A stretch of 64,000 nucleotides of DNA from assembly GCA_029204225.1 (NCBI GenBank), contig CM055106.1, positions 5,654,361 through 5,718,360 of the forward strand. Direction: 5' to 3'. Of this stretch, positions 27,001-35,091 are shown in pieces. The DNA comes from Diphasiastrum complanatum. Its lineage: Eukaryota > Streptophyta > Lycopodiopsida > Lycopodiales > Lycopodiaceae. Positions within the stretch are counted from its first letter, which is position 1, and each line of letters begins with the position of its first letter. The notes beneath the pieces were generated by a model, which saw only the letters and a program-made list of their open reading frames with translations, was not told the origin of the DNA and made no database searches. A program made the translations under genes and the position numbers.

Positions 27001-27422
27001 TGTTAAAGAGTATTTGACAAAACAATCATTTTCTACTTTCCAGCAGCCATATCTCGCATGTCTTAGCTCTGATGTGGAGTTTGTTTTGGATGATGTCAGC
27101 GTTGAAGTGATCAATTATATTGATATGTCTGTTCCAATGACCAAAAAGCTTTACTACATGTTCAACACGTCGTTGATATCACTGTTGGTGATCCATTTTT
27201 ATTGGTGGATCTTAATTTTCCGAATGATCCAAAGGCAATTACAGAACAGAGGGAAAGTCGGTGATGATGTTAGATCTGGTAAGCTTGGTTTCTCGAACCT
27301 TGCTGTATCCCATGTATGCTAATTATCTCTCATTGTTGCTCTCTTGTATGAGATAGAATGGACTAAGCCAATATAAATTATGTTGCGATGTGATGTGATA
27401 TCCAGATTCCGATGGTGAATAG
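4971..27422 (+). CDS. Ceramide synthase, LAG1/LOH family (TLC domain), six exons
   Basis: Ceramide synthases of the ER membrane join a fatty acyl-CoA to a long-chain base. Exons are 4971-5090, 21546-21760, 26470-26625, 26779-26964, 27067-27278 and 27406-27422. All introns are GT-AG and the phases (0, 2, 2, 2, 1) fit without error, giving 906 nt, 301 residues plus TAG. Plant family members are close to 300 residues. The Lag1 motif is clear: the His pair at residues 149-150 (MLTHHI), then FRAGSIVVALHDVTDVLLE with Asp177 and Asp180. Several hydrophobic membrane segments follow, including LLVIHFYWWILIF. The protein ends DVRSDSDGE, like the acidic tail of plant LOH proteins. An in-frame TAA at 4959 fixes the start at 4971. 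Introns 1 and 2 are 16.4 and 4.7 kb and full of transposons, but all splice sites are intact, so the gene looks functional. I cannot tell which LOH subclass it belongs to. Confidence 0.93.
5091..5742. other. Start of ceramide synthase intron 1, no gene
   Basis: Intronic sequence after the exon 1 donor. The frames seen on both strands are short and match no recognisable domain. Confidence 0.6.
5735..6041. repeat. Short inverted-repeat element with GTTCCGGAAC words
   Basis: The sequence CAAAGTTGCA near 5745 is repeated in inverse form, TGCAACTTTG, near 6028, giving imperfect terminal inverted repeats. Next to each end are GC-rich words around GTTCCGGA and its complement (5780-5820 and 5978-6025), and the centre (5838-5940) is A/T homopolymer-rich. 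The string GTCCATA occurs outside both ends (5732 and 6037), offset by a few bases on the left, and may be a decayed target duplication. There is no coding capacity. It is probably a non-autonomous DNA element; the superfamily is not known. Confidence 0.5.
6042..8182. other. Intron 1 sequence without recognised genes
   Basis: AT-rich intronic sequence. Frames are short and none can be assigned. The last 900 bases may be the host of the older copia insertion, since its target duplication CATAG ends at 8182, but no domain is visible. Confidence 0.4.
8183..8559 (+). repeat. 5' LTR of older copia element
   Basis: Begins TGTTGAAATATAATGCC and ends GGATTTTGTCA, directly followed by the PBS. It is about 377 bp. 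It is similar in layout to the LTR of the inner element but clearly a different subfamily. Confidence 0.88.
9124..9522 (+). repeat. 5' LTR of young copia element
   Basis: Starts TGTTGAAGAGTAATGCC, ends GTAAATCTTCA, 399 bp. Immediately followed by the tRNA-Met primer-binding site. Confidence 0.95.
9523..9534 (+). other. Primer-binding site for initiator tRNA-Met
   Basis: TGGTATCAGAGC directly abuts the LTR end and is complementary to the 3' end of plant initiator tRNA-Met, the usual primer of copia elements. Confidence 0.92.
9992..14143 (+). pseudogene. Copia gag-pol polyprotein with two frameshifts and one stop
   Basis: Starts MASLGESLLGESSKLDGTN at 9992. Capsid occupies about 9992-10700, the CCHC zinc knuckle CNYCGKYGHFAFEC about 10750-10793, and protease DSGASKHMT about 10936. 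The integrase His-Cys zinc region lies about 11335-11460, with the DDE residues in VHSDLCGP, TFVDDFS and QQNGVAERKN. RT has YVDD near 13180, and the RNase H tail runs from 13472 to the TGA at 14141-14143, six bases inside the 3' LTR. Lesions are a shift at the run of eight G at 11562-11569, a shift back near 11890, and CAG-to-TAG at 13466. Otherwise the frame is complete, which agrees with recent insertion. Confidence 0.93.
14138..14536 (+). repeat. 3' LTR of young copia element
   Basis: 399 bp with the same ends as the 5' LTR. Substitutions were seen near 14327 (A to T), 14401 (A to G) and 14471 (C to G). The pol stop codon TGA lies at its very start. Confidence 0.95.
14542..15076 (+). pseudogene. 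Gag remainder of older copia element
   Basis: Continues the gag frame interrupted at 9123: KPELKDYIKRGERAHRI matches the same region of the inner element's gag, as do the downstream LVPIVLNSLSYAYQNFV and YGLLLQEEIRR blocks. After a lysine-rich stretch (SKKKQNSAKDQEERK) the frame passes a deletion junction near 15058 and stops. No zinc knuckle is left. Together with 8981-9123 it represents the capsid part only. Confidence 0.8.
15113..15501 (+). repeat. 3' LTR of older copia element
   Basis: Follows the polypurine tract AAAGGAGGGG. The first bases have drifted (TAATGAAATG against TGTTGAAATA), and there are several small indels compared with the 5' copy. The LTRs have clearly diverged more than those of the inner element. 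Confidence 0.85.
15507..15669. other. Intron 1 sequence between copia and LINE relic
   Basis: No coding signal; it probably belongs to the sequence into which the older copia element inserted. Confidence 0.3.
15670..16198 (-). pseudogene. LINE ORF1-like RNA-binding protein relic (tentative)
   Basis: Read from 16198 to 15670 the - strand gives three adjoining frames. They hold a coiled-coil start (MKSLKDEIKLLQEENRRLKR), then EERMRDQKALNVRVRGI with TRFLETTLGHP, then AWRTNKDKATLIIRFKTLEERRSVLRLKS. The order coiled coil, RRM-like fold, and a basic segment with 'IIRFKTLEERxxVL' is the plan of ORF1 proteins of L1-type LINEs. A stop near 16016 and a frameshift near 15850 break it. No endonuclease or RT was seen beside it. 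It may also be a decayed host coiled-coil gene. Confidence 0.4.
16354..16796 (-). repeat. Probable 3' LTR of - strand copia
   Basis: On the - strand it starts TGTTAGAATAATAAATG after the polypurine tract and may end TTCTAGATTCCTACA. The end is set only by the TG...CA rule because the partner LTR is missing, so the inner boundary is uncertain. Confidence 0.55.
16854..20151 (-). pseudogene. Copia gag-pol relic
   Basis: Gag begins MAKESESIGSLFNEDRLDGTN. About residue 108 it jumps from KTSKSAWD straight to the protease DWVIDSGATRHMT (near 19806), so the rest of the capsid and the zinc knuckle are deleted. Integrase (HARYGHLNF, CEGCILGK, HSDVCGP, QQNGVAERKN), RT (GCKWVYKIK, LYVDDIIITGS near 17770) and RNase H (DSDWGGD, SSSEAEYRA, TKHIEIHYHFVREKL) follow in order. 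In-frame stops lie at about 19072, 18435, 17824 and 17623, with a frameshift near 18880. It is non-functional. Confidence 0.9.
20152..20836. other. Intron 1 sequence, no gene
   Basis: No coding signal on either strand. A short GC-rich fragment with GGACG and GGACGCGC words at 20670-20715 resembles the arrays of the neighbouring element. Confidence 0.35.
20837..21085 (+). repeat. GC-rich word-array element, copy 1
   Basis: Runs from GACATGAGGGTCCGG to GGTCCGCTTCCTTAG. Both arms are built from many copies of GGACGCG/CGTCCG-type words, and the 60-base centre is A/T-only homopolymer. A copy in reverse orientation lies at 23261-23505 with the same ends, so this is a dispersed element and not a chance GC island. 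It has no coding capacity. It lies 460 bases before exon 2 of the ceramide synthase. Confidence 0.8.
21086..21545. other. Last part of intron 1
   Basis: AT-rich, no gene; ends with the TTTTACAG acceptor of exon 2. Confidence 0.6.
21546..21760 (+). CDS. Ceramide synthase exon 2
   Basis: Codes residues 41-111 plus two bases of codon 112. The acceptor is TTTTACAG and the donor GTAAGT. It contains the family block KVTESMWKLTYYVSS and the YKEPWF motif that is well conserved in plant LOH proteins. The exon is isolated, with more than 4 kb of intron on each side, and is flanked by an inverted pair of GC-rich elements. Confidence 0.92.
21843..22215. mobile_element. hAT-like non-autonomous element with ACGGTTC words
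   Basis: Starts CATAGAACCAACGGTTC and ends GGTTCTCAGATACTATG. The direct repeat TATTCAAC(C) sits at both sides (21835-21843 and 22216-22224), an 8- or 9-bp target duplication. GAACCGT words and complements fill both arms. The centre holds a 20-bp tandem repeat (21990-22080) and AT runs. An 8-bp duplication with a CATAG terminus would suit hAT, and a 9-bp one Mutator. It is inside intron 2. Confidence 0.65.
21990..22080 (+). repeat. Tandem repeat, about 21 bp unit, four to five copies
   Basis: The unit CATTTCACTGTTTTTGGCCC is repeated with small changes. It lies in the centre of the hAT-like element, so it is probably an internal expansion of that element. Confidence 0.85.
22525..22572. repeat. 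GTTCCGGAAC word fragment
   Basis: CCGGAATGGCGTTCCGGAACGC is a short fragment of the same family as 5735-6041; flanks are too decayed to define ends. Similar fragments lie at 22972-23010 and 24868-24905. Confidence 0.45.
22573..23260. other. Intron 2 sequence, no gene
   Basis: No coding signal. It contains a second GTTCC-type fragment near 22972-23010 (TTCTGGAACGTAAAGTTCC). Confidence 0.4.
23261..23505 (-). repeat. GC-rich word-array element, copy 2 (inverted)
   Basis: This is the reverse complement of the element at 20837-21085: it starts CTAAGGAAGCGG and ends CCGGACCCTCATGTC. Similarity covers both arms and the AT-only centre. The string AACATGT occurs on both sides (23253-23259 and 23509-23515) and may be a 7-bp target duplication. 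It lies in intron 2, about 1.5 kb after exon 2. Confidence 0.8.
23506..26469. other. Rest of intron 2, no gene
   Basis: Several short frames on both strands, none assignable. A GTTCC-type fragment lies at 24868-24905 (CTGGAACGC and GCCGTTCCGACGCAACTT). The intron ends with the acceptor at 26468-26469. Confidence 0.5.
26470..27422 (+). CDS. Ceramide synthase exons 3-6 cluster
   Basis: Exons 26470-26625, 26779-26964, 27067-27278 and 27406-27422 are separated by short introns of 153, 102 and 127 bases. They carry the catalytic TLC domain core with the His-His and Asp residues, the FALSWLLLRLIYFPFWIIWS segment and the acidic C-terminus. The exon 5 acceptor is the TCTTAG at 27061-27066. Earlier AG sites at about 27041-27044 would bring an immediate stop, so the downstream acceptor is chosen. 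Exon 6 codes only the last five residues and the stop. Confidence 0.92.
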
Positions 27423-28088
27423 TCAGTTCTGGCAGAGGAACGCATAGTGAGTAAAAAGGATGGAATAGTGGCATTTTCTTGGCTTGTTTTTAAAAGATCA
27501 TCTGGAAGAATTTGATCTCTCAATGAAGTAAAAGATTTTGACTCTTAAGTACGGCACAGCTAGAAGGGGACGCCAAAGTGCAAATCTTTGACATCCTTTA
27601 TTGCAGGGCTGATTGTAGCATATTATATGGTCTGAGTTATTGTTTCCTTCTATTGAATGAAGCAAGCGGTTCAAGTTTTTAGGTCTTCAGATACCATTTT
27701 GCAGATATCTTTGGCTCTTTTGCTAGTTCTTGTTTACCAAAATGATATAAAAAACCATAAGGTGTGAATTTTGAAGAGAGAAAATTATGTGAAAAGCTAT
27801 TAATCTAAGTTTGAGTGTCACAAATGTTGGATATTTGCTGATTCTTTTTAAAAATTTTGTCACTGAATGGTGATGTGGTGTCTGTGTAACTATGACATTT
27901 AGGGTTTACATGCAATTTGAACACAGTTCAATTGTTGTAGATTTATTAATAAATTCATTGACGCTTTCACTCTTGAGTTGCAATAGTGTGGTGGTTTTCT
28001 GATAGTGCATGCACAAAAAGCAGAACTATTTTCATCTTTTGGAAACGCTTGTGCTGCTCACAATGAAGCTGTTAATCTGTCAACTAGT
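27423..28088. other. Ceramide synthase 3' region
   Basis: Presumed 3' UTR and downstream sequence. An AATAAA is present near 27948, but this is 520 bases past the stop and other poly(A) signals may be used. Confidence 0.35.
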
Positions 28089-28735
28089 TGTTAAGAGAGC
28101 AAGAAGCTTCTTGCCATTGAGAGCTACTTTGTGATGTTTGTAAGAAGAGACTTGAAGGCAAGAGGTACCTCAATTTGCTTTCCATGGTTTTTGGGAGTCA
28201 ATGCATCCAATGTGGAAATTGTTTTGCACACCCGTGTCTCTACTTATTGCTTTCCAAAGGTGTGCATGTGTTTCAAAGGTTTTGTAGGATTGAATGCATT
28301 TTATATGAAGCTATTGTATATGCATGTGTGTGAGAGAGCTCTTATATGAACTAGTTGGGAGAGCTCTGATATGAACATTAATTGGGAGACTTTGATTTGT
28401 TCTCATCAAGAGACACGAGTGACATCTCCATGTACAAAATCACATGTACCATGCAATGTCATGTGGAAAGTAACAACGGAAAACACCTAACAAGCTCTCC
28501 TTAGCACACATAGTGAGAAGGTATTCTTGCATTAGTTGGTGCGCAATATATACGTTCCAAAATAATACGAGTTCATTATCATAAAGTTTAAACATCATCC
28601 TCTCTCAAGTAGCTTCCCTAGTCACATTGTGAATTTTTATTGTATCATGCTATTCTCTATTTGTGTTCTCTCCCTCCTTTCTCTAATGGATTGAATGATT
28701 GCTGCGTTCTCTGATCTCTTTCATGGTAATAGAGG
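28089..28735 (+). repeat. Possible decayed LTR with primer-binding-like site
   Basis: A TGTTAAGAG start at 28089 and a sequence TGGTAATAGAGGC at about 28724, which is close to the copia primer-binding site, suggest an old LTR. A gag-like hint (TTGGAAATTAAAGATTCAAG, 29069) follows. No partner LTR was found, so this is weak. Confidence 0.25.
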
Positions 28736-29108
28736 CGATGATGGCCCCAATCGATCCTACCATGCAATAGTTTTCTTTTCCTAGGGTGGATATTATTATT
28801 CTTTTTTCTGGAAAATTTCAGATTGCAGTAGTAAGAGAGAGAATTGTAGGAATGTTGAATAAAGAGAGAACTCCAGTGGCGTCTTTTGTAGGTCACTAGT
28901 GGATCATGTAAAATCTATAAAGCCCTATATTGAAATAATTGTCTTGATACGGAATTTGATGGATGACAAATCATCTAGGCAAGTAGTAATGACATTTTGA
29001 AGCCATTGCCTACTAGTTGGGCTTCTAGGTTGGTTGTTGCCTTTGTTCTTATTGAGGGTAGACTAGAACTTGGAAATTAAAGATTCAAGAGAATGCCCCA
29101 TGATTGCT

Positions 29109-29275
29109 TAGAAGTGGTGCATTGGCTGATATGAGAGATTTGTCAATATCTAAGATTTGGAGCAATTAGGGGATTTGGAGCAATATCTAAGATTTGGAGC
29201 AATTAGAAGTGGTGCATTGGTTGATATGAGAGATTTGTCAATATCTACGATTTGGAGCAATTAGGGGAAGGGCCT
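29109..29275 (+). repeat. Tandem duplication with 95-bp period
   Basis: GAAGTGGTGCATTGGYTGAT and the following 60 bases occur at 29111 and again at 29206, with an inner repeat of GATTTGGAGCAAT. It is a local duplication with no coding content. Confidence 0.85.
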
Positions 29276-30161
29276 TGGAAATTCTTTGCCCCCATGCTTC
29301 TAAGTCATGATCGAGTTCGGCTTTTGTCTCTTTTACCACGTCCCACAGAATCCTCATGCAACATTTTCACATATGGAAATTGGCTCCAATCTCAACGAAA
29401 TCTTTGATTTACTTCCTCTACTCTCCTAAATTCCATGTTAATCTAGTTCCATTCATATTGCTGCAGTTTCACGCATTGTCGCACAGTCTGCAGAAATGGT
29501 CTATTATTGAAAACAAGCTTTCATGCATGAGCTAGGGCGAGTACACTGGTATGATGAATTCTTTCATGCATGAGTAAGGGCAAGTGACACGGACATCCGA
29601 ATGGGCTCCAATGCATTCCCACACAAGAGAGGAGGAAGAAAGGGCCTTATTCCCTTTGGAAAAGAAAGATAAGGGTAGGGCATATGCTATATGGATATAT
29701 AGAGGATAGCAAGGTGACAGGAAATGAATGGGGGAGAGGAAAACCTTGCCCTCCCTTTTCCCGCACGTACTTTAAATTGCAAAGACAAAAGGGAGTAGAT
29801 TTTGCCCACGCACGCTGTTGGAAATTAAGCCCACAGTTGTTTCCTTGGTGAATGACTAATTTCTATTTCATGATTCTTCTTGCATGTTTATTGATCATTG
29901 ATCTAGGGTCAGGTGAAACCAACTTTGGTTTTACGTCTGCTCATCTGATACCTGCAGGAATCACAAACTTAGACAGCCAATTTATTTGAAGAACGTCTAC
30001 AACGGCTTTCGGCTGATCTCCAACAAAGGGTAACTAATCCTATCATAATTTCAAGTTCAGATGTTAAGTTCAATTACTTGAAGTCATTGAAGACTTGGCC
30101 ATCTTTAAGAACTTCCAAGAACTAGCATTTAGAACAAGTCTGCAGATTTACATTACTTTTT
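29276..30161. other. No gene recognised
   Basis: Mixed sequence without coding signal. GCACAGTCTGCAGAAATGG at 29482 is a single copy of the word that is tandemly repeated at 30162. Confidence 0.35.
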
Positions 30162-30281
30162 CAACAGTCTGCAGAAATATACTAAGTGTCGCAACAGTCT
30201 GCAGAAATACACTAAGTGTTGCAACAGTCTGCAGAAATACACTAAGTGTTGCAACAGTCTGCAGAAATACACTAAGTGTCA
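30162..30281 (+). repeat. 30-bp tandem repeat, four copies
   Basis: The unit CAACAGTCTGCAGAAATA followed by ACTAAGTGTYG starts at 30162, 30192, 30222 and 30252 with very few changes. A related partial unit is at 30136. The 30-bp period keeps a frame (repeats of TVCRNTLSVA) but this is a consequence of the period. There are no spacers, so it is not a CRISPR array. Confidence 0.93.
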
Positions 30282-30620
30282 CACAGTTCGCATTTTTCGC
30301 ACTTTTTCGAAAACTGCGACACTTGCCTTCAGCTTCTTCCGTTCAGTTATTTTGAAAAAGTCAACTTGTGCACAGTTCAAAAGTTTAACTGTTTTCAACA
30401 TCTTCGGCTTTCTGGCAAAAATGCGAAGAGAGAGAAAATTCTCGAAGGTCATCTACTTTCAAGAGATGAACTGTTTTAGGGCACCTTTGGCTTTTTCGCA
30501 AAATCCCGAAGAGAAAAAATGCCGAAGGTCGTCTATTTTGAACGATGGGACACTTCCCAGCCACTTCCCAGAATTTACGAAGTGAGAGAAAACCACTTCC
30601 CTAAAATGCGAAGTGAGAGA
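30282..30620. repeat. Relic with TTTTTCGC / GCGAAGAGAG words
   Basis: Contains words such as TTTTTCGCA, AAAATGCGAAG, CCGAAGGTCGTCTA and their complements. The same vocabulary makes up the LTRs at 39153 and 44510, so this is probably a diverged LTR or a related word array. No coding content. Confidence 0.45.
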
Positions 30621-31374
30621 ATTTGCGACGTCCTCGTCTGCATCAACATTCCCTACGGGTTGACTGCATATACTATGTATAGTTGTCACAAAAGCGAGAT
30701 ACTTCCAAGTACAACGGCTTAACTAATTAGGTGACAAACATTTACTGTAATTAATACATGGATGAAATCTATAAATGGATCATCCAGACACACTCTATGT
30801 GACGCTCCGTCTCCCTTGCCCCATCAGATACACACCTACTTGCTAACAATTGACTTAGTGAGAGAGGTAATCCATACCACAACTAGCCATGGGAGAGAAG
30901 AAAGTCTCTCCTATTGTGAAGTGATGTAAGTCCAAACACACTATTCACAATAGTCTACTCATAGCCATTTTTCTGCCATAGGAACTCATTACTTACTACT
31001 ATGAAGTCATCAATGCAACAATTTGTCTAACGAGTTCATAATCTGTGCTTTAAAAACTTGTTATATATGTCTAATGTGTCCCTCATGACTTAACTCCTTG
31101 TGTACATCTAGTGAGTCCCTCGTGACTTGACTTGTTACTTATGTCTGACAAGTCTCTCATGACTCAACTCATTACTTTCTGATGACCAGCTTATTTACGT
31201 GCTGAATTTGGAGCGCTTAGGAAAGTGTCGAGATAAATTGATTTTAACTCAACCTAGATAATCTCTTGAGTTCAATGCCCCTATTTCTAGCACCTCATGC
31301 AGTAAAATAACAATCATCTAATCTCAATAGATTTGTCTGTCTCCAAATAGTTAGAGATCTAGGCCGAAAGTCGT
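30621..31374. other. No gene recognised
   Basis: AT-rich sequence with no coding signal on either strand. Confidence 0.4.
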
Positions 31375-32340
31375 ACACATACACTTACAGATTACAACTT
31401 GTAGTAGAGTATCATCCACTAATGTAAGCAAACTTTCGACAAATAAAAAAGTTACCTTTATAAGAATGCTTGTGAGATACATACGTTCTCAAATCATTAA
31501 AGTAAAGAGATTTTAAATTTTCAATTTACTGATCTAAATTCTTGACTCATTCAAAAGATCAAAAATTACTCATCATACTTGAGAATTGTCACATTTGCTT
31601 GTAATCCCCTAGATAATAATTAGACACCTATTTATGATCCGTCAATCAATAAATATTTAGAATCTTATTATTCACAATTCACTAGATTCCAAAACCACAT
31701 CAAATTATTAAAGGATACTGTACTATATGTCCAACACACAACTCATGAAATATAAGAATCATTCTAAAATCTTTTTTCCTAGAAAAAATTATTGGATTTT
31801 AAAAATGTTTTTCAAACCAGATTCTTGGTAGAAATGGAAGATATTCAAGTTCTACAATCATCAGGTAATCAAAGACTCAAGGCATACCAGAATTGTACTG
31901 ATAACTATCTTTAATTACAAAAAACTTCAGATTTTAAAAGTTAATCTAGATATCTAAAGTTTTGCTTAATTCCATGTAACTTCAGTTGTCATTTTTGGAT
32001 TGATTAGGATCTGCTATCCAACTAAGCTCAATGGGATACAATCACTAATAAACTAAATCTATTTCTCAACTGAGAAACACTCTATATCAAGAATTTCCTA
32101 TATCCTATGCAAATAACTTTTAATGATGAATCTTGATGACTCACAAATCATGTCTCTTATAAGTAGTATAAATTAAAAAGACCAGTTCTTGGCAAATTCT
32201 CTTCAACTGCTTATTTAACCAATTAACTTTAGTAACCCAAGTTAATTGTAAATGATTCAAAAATCTCAAATGTCTAGGTGACGATATCGGTTATACTAGT
32301 ATACCACTACATTTAGATCTTCTTCTAAATCATCTTTAAA
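31375..32340 (-). repeat. Dispersed non-coding repeat, about 1 kb, copy A
   Basis: This block is the reverse complement of 49826-50700 over nearly its full length. For example, the sequence around the TTCTCAACTGAGAAACACTC motif at 32072 matches 50003, and GTACACATACACTTACAG at 31373 matches 50673. The two are about 85-90% alike by eye, with small indels. Neither copy codes for protein. In copy B the block lies inside a nested LTR element, so it is probably the non-coding internal part of a retrotransposon. Confidence 0.8.
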
Positions 32341-33329
32341 AAGACACTAACCTACAAGAAATTGTTACAAACAATACTTGGTCATATGTCCATGTTCACT
32401 AACTAGTTAAGTATACGATATAAATCCAATAACAAAGAATACATAGTAGATCCATACAAGAATTATTATGTGCATATGAGAATAATCTCATTATGACCGA
32501 GCACATAAACATATATTATTATTTGGTAGATTCCTCCAAAATCTGCATATGTTACTCACATATCTCATTGAGAATCTTGTAACTCAGCTACCAAAGAATT
32601 ATATTCCTCATGAGTAAATAACATATCTAGGGAATCTTTGAGATAGAAACATATCCAATCTATAGCCTCTCTGGTAGAATTAATCCCATCACTTCAACCC
32701 ACCAACAACACATCGCCCCCCCCCCCCCCCCCCTTTAAAGAAATTGCATAATTTCTATAAAACTTTTTGGAGAGATGATGCATGAAAATATCTAAACCCA
32801 TAAAAAGTCAATAACATGTGTTTATGACAGCGGATTTATTGTATCACAACTGGGACTTTTCTATTAAATATTTCAATCCGAGTGATAATAACTATCATCC
32901 ATCTGAAATCTATTTATGCAAAAGATATTTCCTTTCTCAAAAAGCACAAAAGTAGAAATATTCAGAATGTAAACATCTTATGAAATCCATTCTTTACTAT
33001 CTCCTCTTCTAGATATGCCTCTTCCAACCCACTCTTCACCATGAGATAGAAGACATAGGCAAAACTTAGCTAAAAAAGGCTAACCACTTTGAAGCCATTG
33101 GCCTTATAAGACGTTGTCAAATTGACTAGCTTGAGAAAGATGATCTTTCTTCCTCCTCTTTTTGTGCTAAGACATCATACTTCCAACCACTCCCTCCTCC
33201 TTGACGAACTAAACGTTTTTCCTTTTCCCCCTTCTCCTCAGTAATCACAAACCAATTTTTCCTACTCATGAACTGATTTCTCCCCTTGCTCTCTAGACTA
33301 TAAGCATTTTGCCAGTGTCCCTCCCCTCC
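32341..33329. other. No gene; poly(C) tract
   Basis: No coding signal. A homopolymer of about 18 C lies at 32716-32733. Confidence 0.5.
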
Positions 33330-34052
33330 CCCCTCTTCTATCGAAACTCTCTTTACTTCAAAAGAACTTGACCTTGCCCTCAATTCCCTTGCCTGCAAAA
33401 TAATCCTTGGTCCTAATGTTGCTACCTCTGAATTTTCAAAAAAATTTGACTCATTGATATTTGAAACTGCCTTGACCAAGCTTACCTTACTATCTCCTCT
33501 CTCACTCCTTCGTTGAAGTCTTATCAAACCCATCCCCAAAAATCCAACCCTCCTCTCTTAATCATTTCCATCCCCTCACCATCCTCAACGCATACAAAAT
33601 CATAGCCATTGTAGCCCTTGCCATCATATTAGCTCCTCTCCTCCATTTGCACATCCCCCCCCCCAAAAAAAAAAAAAAAAAAAAAATCCGATTCATTAAG
33701 GATAGAAACATTTTTTATACCATTCTCTATATCAATACAGCCCCTGAATTATCTCTTGCCTCCTCCACCTTCTCCTTCCTTCATAGATGCATTTTGGAAA
33801 ATGCCTTTGATTGCATTTGCTAGGAGTTCCTTTTTCTATGTCCCTTGCTCTTTCGCAAACTCACCAAGGTCCTCTACCTCAACTCCTCCACCAAAGCCCA
33901 TCTTGGAAACTTTCTCTCTGAATTCCTCCCCATTTCTTGTGGTATTAGACAAGGCTTTCCACTTCTCCAATACCTCTTTGTCACAACCATGGAATCCCTT
34001 AGTGCTGCCCTTAACCAAGCCAATCGATTGATATCAATCACTCTAGTCTAAA
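33330..34052 (+). pseudogene. LINE (L1-type) reverse transcriptase relic
   Basis: In shifting + frames the blocks of L1-type RT appear in the right order. ELDLALNSLACKIILGPN with TSEFSKKFDSLI lies near 33355-33460. SLIKPIPKN lies near 33520, then HPLTILNAYKIIAIVALA near 33570-33620. Then LRKLTKVLYLNSSTKAHLG and FLPISCGIRQGFPLLQYLF with MESLSAALNQA run from 33845 to 34030. The last is the RQGxPLSPYLF motif. The FADD box is not seen. Frameshifts and a poly(A) run at 33663-33686 break it. It is an old dead copy. Confidence 0.72.
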
Positions 34053-34440
34053 GAGATTATGAACTCATTAGATTAATCATTACTTTGGCGAGGCAGCTTT
34101 TGTGTGAGTTGGGTTATGGCGATATGGCCATAGCCATTGTCTAAGAGATAGTTCTGGGATGCCATGTAGACTGTCATAGCTGAGGGTGAGCTTGGATTGC
34201 GAGCTCTATGGATGAGAATTTATGATGATGCCTACTGATAGTGCTGCTCAAGCTGATGATCTAGGATCTAAGATGAGTGTTACACTGTGTTGGAGAGTGG
34301 ATGTTCGGAGTTAAAGTCTTGTGCTCCTTAGCTTGGCCTTAATATGTGATCTGAAGTGTAAAAATCGTACGTAAGGAACTACTTGAATTATTGAATTAGC
34401 TACCGCTGTCAGAAAAAAAAAAACATGAAAGACAACTTGC
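34053..34440 (+). other. Possible LINE 3' tail ending in poly(A)
   Basis: Non-coding sequence that follows the RT relic and ends in an A-rich run at 34413-34424. It may be the 3' end of a LINE or a processed sequence. No target duplication was defined. Confidence 0.25.
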
Positions 34441-35091
34441 ATGATGTAGCTTAGTGAAACCATACCAAACCAATAATAAACCAAGTTGCTCTGTAATCAC
34501 AACAACAATAGAGATAAGCTCAAAAGCAAAACATTGGAAATGTGCAGTGTTTGTTTAAATCTAGCGATAAGCTGTCAAAATCAAGCGACTGAATTCATTT
34601 GTATTCCTATAGTGCAAAATCTTTATTGCTTTAGACCTTCAAAACACAAATTCAAATACACTAGTTAAACCCTCTCCTGGGTTCAAAAGCTGTGTATCTC
34701 TTCACCACCCGCAGTCGAGATCCACATGGGGGTATGGCATATGGAAAAACAGAACTTGGATACGGAAGCCAGAGAAATGGGGCGCTCACAGGTATATTTG
34801 AATGAAACGCCTACTTTGCTTTATCTTTGCATAAACCGCCAAAGAAGACTAATATTGATCACATTCAATGAACCTGAACCAGATATTGACCAACTTCAAA
34901 CCTATATCACAGACTGATCTAATTGTATATCAAAATCATAAACTCTAGTGCTTTATTACCATGTTGCTTGCTGTGAAGCTTAAGAAGCAGCAGGAATGAT
35001 CCGCCCATCTACTAATCTATCCATACATCCATCCAATTTGCTACCCGTGAAACTAAAGCAAAGCTACAGAAATGATATGTCTATCAAGCTG
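34441..35091. other. Downstream region of the peroxiredoxin gene
   Basis: No second gene. The part next to 35092 is the 3' UTR of the - strand peroxiredoxin. Confidence 0.5.
34952..34957 (-). terminator. Candidate poly(A) signal AATAAA for peroxiredoxin
   Basis: AATAAA on the - strand, 135 bases after the peroxiredoxin stop codon, a usual 3' UTR distance in plants. Confidence 0.45.

Noticed and set aside
26984-27066. In-frame extension upstream of exon 5 as coding sequence
   Set aside because: The frame is open by chance into the intron; splicing at 27066 gives the family-conserved junction and correct phase.
30162-30281. Possible CRISPR array
   Set aside because: Units are directly adjacent with no spacers, and the context is a plant nuclear genome; it is a minisatellite.
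33126-33539. 137-codon - strand frame
   Set aside because: It is antisense to the LINE reverse transcriptase relic, whose ordered motifs on the + strand explain the sequence better.
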